A stretch of DNA of 64,000 nucleotides from Protonemura montana (taxonomy: Eukaryota > Arthropoda > Insecta > Plecoptera > Nemouridae): assembly GCA_947568835.1 (NCBI GenBank), contig OX387610.1, forward strand, positions 6,411,501 to 6,475,500, given 5' to 3'. The notes beneath the pieces were generated by a model. The model made no database searches and was not told where the DNA came from. It saw nothing but the letters and a program-made list of their open reading frames with translations. This document shows positions 59,497 to 64,000 of this stretch, in pieces; the stretch's first letter is position 1; the number at the start of each line of letters is the position of its first letter. The position numbers and the translations under genes were made by a program.

Positions 59497-59580
59497 CGCT
59501 TCGAACCAGCGACCCTCTGCACCCTGGCGCTGAGCACGAGAGCGATCTTCACTCGCCGCCGAATGGACGCTACGAAGACC
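59497..59580 (-). other. tRNA-like sequence 6
   Basis: Minus strand: TAGCGTCCATTCGG in the A-box position and GGTTCGAAGCGGG in the B-box position. The middle contains GCGCCAGGGTGCAGAGGGT, which resembles an arm of hairpin 2 in the array at 54225-54454. Confidence 0.45.
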
Positions 59581-59639
59581 GGCGAGAGTTGCATGACAAT
59601 ACTTTAACAATCTTGGTAGGTGATTGATTCTTAGTTAAA

Positions 59640-60110
59640 AATAGTGCACCAAGCGGGATACGAACCCGGCCCCGTTTATCCTCCGTTCCACTTTCATGTA
59701 CCTTTTGCAGGAAGTAAATAAAACAAGATATAAAGAAATCACTTCTAGGCCACAGTGCCCCTATTTACTCTTATTTATAGAGTTTATATCAAATGTATTA
59801 TGATATAGTCCGAGTATTATATTTTCGTTTACTCATAGTAAATATTCGTATCCAAAATAATATTTATAAATATCATAATATCCAACAGATCGCGCTGGGG
59901 GTCAGTGTGCTTGGAGTCAAGAGAACCTGGAAGCCCTCCTTATAGCAACGGAGTTTGTCTGACGTTCCTCCGGTCGGGCTGTAAAACTTGTATCATCGCG
60001 TTCGTCTTGCTTTAGTTAAGTAGAAAGCTGGTGAAAGCCCATATTCATAGAGTGGCTGGGCGCCGCTCGTCTTTTCAACCCTGGTGTTTCCTTCACCTTG
60101 CAGCCTACTG
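59640..60110. repeat. tRNA-like-headed repeat unit, right copy (includes tRNA-like sequence 7)
   Basis: Minus strand 59643-59700 has the B box GGGTTCGTATCCCGC and then TGCACTATTTTTAAC (Pol III-type terminator). It is followed by AAATAAAACAAGATATAAAG, then GACGTTCCTCCGGTCGG and GCTGGTGAAAGCCCAT. This is the same order as in 52500-53290 and the two are direct repeats. Confidence 0.6.
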
Positions 60111-60660
60111 CAAATACAATGTTTAGGCATTCACGTGATCCGATCCCAGTAACTACCGCACGTGGATCGCTTAGCCTCACCAAACGACCACATGAGCCTG
60201 CGTGACTAATGACTACTTTTTTGAAGATAAGAATTTCTAGGTGTTGTTAGATGTTGAAGAAACGATTTTGTCACTTTTTAAAGGCTAGCGCCACCTGTTA
60301 GCAATAAAAAAAAATATTTTGACGGCGCTTTTCCGCATTGCATGAATCCTTGCATGTCCGCACATCAGATATTCCTGTTGCTTGCAATGGGCTCCATAAT
60401 CACTGATAGTGTAAGGCAGAGGCGATGTAGTGTGAAGCGATCGCCATTATGCCGGATGATGCATGATGCATGATTCGACGGATGGGGGGCTGGGCAAAAA
60501 AAATTACGACCTTATCATGTCACGAGATAAGCGCACCGGTTTGATGCACTCGTAAAAATCCTCGAGGATGCCATTCACGGCATCCTCAGAGATGGTACAT
60601 TGCAGACAGCACAGCACCACGCCAGACACCATAGCCAATGAGAGGGCTGACTTGACAGGG
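60111..60660. other. Spacer, nothing firmly recognised
   Basis: A single GCGCCACCTGTTAGCA segment near 60290 recalls the MITE arm at 53909-54190. No gene is supported. Confidence 0.4.
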
Positions 60661-62397
60661 ATGGGTGTCCGGAGGGGGGTGCAAGGAGGTGCGCTTGCAC
60701 CCCCTGGAAATATCATTCGCCGTCGCATCAGTGCAGGACATTCCGTAACAGGGTGCTTGTATCGCTCCACGCTCCGCAATCAATTTTTTGTTTTTGCTGG
60801 CAGCGAACAAAGTATTGGTCCAGGTTCCTTATTTCAAAAGAATCGGGAAGCTCACTCCTTGTTTTTAACGGCTATCTTACAGACACGAAACTCCGCGCCC
60901 ATCCAGAGCCGAATTACTCATTTCGCTGTAGTGCTGGTCACCGCGAAACAAGTCCACTGGTTAAAATTTAACTCGGCAGTCAAAAAAGCAGAAAAATCTC
61001 TCTCCGTGTTTGATGTTTCAGAACTGCAAGAGAGGCTCTAGCAGACTGGAGTTCACTGATCTGGCTGATCTCTGAAATATGATCGCTGCTCCGGCGCCTC
61101 TGATCGCTGATATCATAAGGGAGCATGCATGTAATACAAAATGTCTCCTGCAACTTAATTTGACATTTACATTGTGGTTATTGAAGTTATTTTCCCCGTA
61201 TCGACTTCGAAATTAAAACTTTGAAATGGCATGTGTTTAACGAGCGTAGCGAGCAAAACAATCCAATCCCAGTTGCAATTCAAATCTATGCTTTAAATCA
61301 TTTCACATAGTTGTCAGCTTTTGGATTTGACTTCTGAAATATGGGCGACCATCATACACCTGACCACTTCTGTTCGGGAGAGAGGTTAGAGGGTTGAAAG
61401 TAAGTTCAGCAACTTAACTCGCCTTACCTCTCGACAGCATCAATTTGTGGAGGAGTCCTGTGGTTCGAGTTGTACCGTCCTTCGATTGCTGTCAATTGCT
61501 GTCAATTGTTCAATATTTCAATTGCGGAGAGCACGCTAAGCCAGTGGTCCCATTGGGGCTCGTCGACAGGAGTAGACCATGTGGACTGGGTTTCCCCTCC
61601 TCCCTTTTTAATTAGGAAGGTAAATCATCATTATCATCATCACCCACTCATTTACCAGGACTATTAGACCAGTGCCACATTGTCCGTTGTCAAAAAAGTG
61701 CGTCGTTAAGCGTCAATAATCAATCAATCAATCTGTAAGATCACACTACAACTCAGAAAATATCGTATCTTGTAAAGGTTTGCAACATGTTTTGCAACAA
61801 AAGTCAGAATATCACATATTTTTATCTCCCGATCGGTCCTATTTTGAGGCGTTGCCATTGCCAAATATCAAAGCTATATTTCATAAAATTGTGTCAAGTG
61901 GCTGTGAACGAATGACGTTGTCAGGAAATTTAGTTTGCCTGTGAAAACTTTGAAGCAAGTCGTGGTACGCGTGAGTGCCACGGGACTGCCTATACGTACA
62001 GTTAATCAAACCATGACAAATTTTAACTGAAATAATCGTCTAAAACGAGGCGAAAATTTGTCTCTTCGTGCCAGGCGAGTAGCCGACAGAAGAGTATCGC
62101 CTGAAACCTACTGCATCGCTGTGCAAGTGACGTCACAACACGTGCTCGATCGACCCCACCTCGTACTTTCGATCGACTGAAGCTCGGCTCCCATTGGCTG
62201 ACCGGTTTTCGAAGTGGATCTAGGTGATAACAGCAATGGCGTCCACGGCTGCTATCACAGACCAAATGTTTTCCAGGCATGCAGATGCTAAAGAACTGCA
62301 AATTCTCGTACTTGATTGCGGTTGTTTAATTAGATTCATTTTAACTATGTTAGCATTTGTTAGATGTGAGAGTTCTTGACCAAATCAAGTACCACAG
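60661..62397. mobile_element. Non-autonomous TIR element, copy 2 (inverted, one end missing)
   Basis: One end, ATGGGTGTCCGGAGGGGGGT, is at 60661 and corresponds to the right end of copy 1. Homology runs to about 62397, but the opposite terminus (50181-50450 of copy 1) is absent. The 92-codon frame at 62023-62301 (- strand) differs from that of copy 1 at only two residues. A different 5S-SINE insertion lies at 61341-61737. Confidence 0.7.
61341..61737 (+). repeat. 5S-SINE, 5'-truncated
   Basis: It begins at the C-box region (GGGCGACCATCATACACCTG). It then has the SINE body with an internal duplication of TTGCTGTCAA, and ends GTGCGTCGTTAAGCGTC followed by (AATC)n. It is a separate insertion from the SINE in copy 1 of the host element. 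Confidence 0.8.
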
Positions 62398-62639
62398 CGG
62401 CAGTGATGTATTGGTCAATGCACGCGGGTGTACGCAGTCCACCCACTATTAATTTTATTTTTGGCCGTACCCCCACTTTGAACTTTTGAGGGAACGCAGG
62501 CGAACGCACGGGAAAGCAGTATTAAATTATGATTATTCGAAATATCCTGCACTTCTTTATTTTCAAGGCGAAAATATCCCAGTTAAGGGTTTTATTCCTA
62601 ATAAAACCTAATATTCCTAATAAAACCTAATATTCCTAA

Positions 62640-62722
62640 GTAATGTTTTGTATTGTAATTGTATTGTATTCACCATGGCTTCTGAGCTAATAATAAAACC
62701 ATTGATTGATTGATTGATTGAT
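62640..62722 (+). repeat. Probable LINE or SINE 3' tail with (TTGA)n
   Basis: TTCTGAGCTAATAATAAAAC is followed by ATTGATTGATTGATTGATTG. This form is typical of the 3' ends of some non-LTR retroelements. The body upstream is not recognised, and the call is tentative. Confidence 0.35.
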
Positions 62723-64000
62723 AATCCACTTACTTGAAAATAAACCTACCAAGAATGCCACTGTATGCGAACGTACTAAGAGTCGGTAGGCTGGAACTGC
62801 CTGCGTCGCGACTTGCAACAAAGGGGTTAGTTAGAACCATATTACTGTTATCACTTAGGGAAGTCGGTAGCCGCTTTCGCGGCGTCGCACGGCGGTGCAA
62901 GCTCTCAGAAGCAAGCCCGCTTCAAATAATAAGAATTCGCAGGAAAGACAAAAATACAAACAATAACCAAAATGCCACATACGAGCCACACTGGACGAGT
63001 TAGTTCAATTCAAGATACAGAAGAGGAAGCAAGTGGATTTGCATTCCCTTTCGGGCCTTGCTCCTCCTAAAAAACCAAAATTTGGTTTGGGAGAAGTTGA
63101 AGACACCACCAACGTCGAATGAAGAAGAGCTTAATGAAAAAGAGTCATTGTCGAAACTGATGTAATCTCCTCAACGCGAAAGTACGCGCGTATCTATGGA
63201 TAGTTTCAACAAAAATTTAAACCAGTATTCGATTAAAATGATTGACTTTCTTTTACCAGATTCCCGAATCCCCACCAAATTTCAAGACTGCAACAATGTG
63301 GGAAGGTGCAGACATGAGAGGGCGGCATTAATTTAATTTTCTCAAAATCATTACGTAATTAAAAATGCAGTTCTGACCATGTCATTCCAAGCCCAATTTC
63401 ATCGTAAACTCGTAGATTGACTCCAAAAGAAACCTTAGAATAAAAATTCACTTGGAGCTGCGCCCGAAGCCCCCTATTTTCCACTCTTTCGGTGCATTCG
63501 CCTTGGGTCTCCTCCTCCTCCCCCCCCCCCACCCACCCCGCCCGCCGACACAAAAAAATGTGTAAACCCCGCTAAAAATTTTACGAATACATCACTGCGA
63601 GGTACCTCAATTTGTTGCTGTTTGCTGTTTGTTGTACAGTTTTTTTTTGCTAGGTGTTTTTTTGGTAATTAGAAACATTAGCACATTTTGATTTTTAATT
63701 TCGTCACATTTTCACGTTTTATTTTTGTACAAGTTGTCTAATTTTCCTTCATTTTGTTTTAAAATGTTGTATATGCCTGTATATTCTTATACATTTACAA
63801 GACTTGTATATTGACTTGTTTATCGTTGTTGGTTTGAATTTCAGCTTACTGGTGCATTCCATGGGAACATATTCACACTCTTCGTAGTCACCATTCCGTT
63901 TTGAGGTTAGCATTCCACTGGTTACTGCACGAGGAGTGGATTTAGTTTCGACAGATTATTAGTGATAACTGTCTTAAGCTAAGCCAGGCTAAATATTATG
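62723..64000. other. No supported gene
   Basis: An 89-codon + strand frame at 62734-63003 shows nothing recognisable. A C-rich run lies at 63516-63545. The rest is AT-rich. A gene may begin beyond the window. Confidence 0.35.

Noticed and set aside
1-64000. CRISPR array, operon or bacterial insertion sequence
   Set aside because: Introns, SINEs and eukaryotic gene families show that this is a eukaryotic nuclear sequence; no spaced direct repeats of CRISPR type were seen.

Overview
This window is eukaryotic nuclear DNA, most likely from an arthropod or a related invertebrate. It has split genes with GT-AG introns of roughly 0.1-4 kb, AT-rich introns and spacers, GC-richer exons, and many interspersed repeats (5S-rRNA-headed SINEs, tRNA-headed SINEs, MITEs, hAT remnants). 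The phylum is inferred from the repeat landscape and gene structure. No marker in the window fixes the species.

Three multi-exon genes on the + strand fill most of the first 46 kb. Gene 1 (3-10123, its 5' end outside the window) encodes at least 993 residues of a Cys-containing, disordered protein that I do not recognise. Gene 2 (18463-32176, 16 coding exons, 1000 aa) is a C2H2 zinc-finger protein with an acidic tract, a Gln-rich tract and an AT-hook-like motif; it may be MEP-1-like. Gene 3 (34889-46274, 16 coding exons, 869 aa) is CEP104, the ciliary-tip/centrosomal protein, with its jelly-roll, coiled-coil, TOG and C-terminal zinc-finger regions all present. I rebuilt each gene by joining splice sites whose phases agree throughout.

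From about 46.3 kb onward no host gene is evident and the DNA is a mosaic of mobile elements. It holds two nearly identical inverted copies of a TIR element (50.2-51.7 kb and 60.7-62.4 kb), an N-terminal hAT fragment, a 282-bp MITE, and an intact-looking 3.78-kb DNA transposon (55581-59360). That transposon has TIRs of about 490 bp, a 4-bp target-site duplication (GTTA) and a 697-aa transposase. The same region contains seven different tRNA-like sequences, all on the - strand, and a GC-rich block of five consecutive near-perfect hairpins with 3-nt loops (54225-54454).

The points most worth a second look are the tandem hairpin array, the co-oriented tRNA-like cluster around it, the 5S-rRNA-derived SINE family (about nine copies, two with clear target-site duplications), and the long-TIR transposon lying immediately upstream of a tRNA-like unit.
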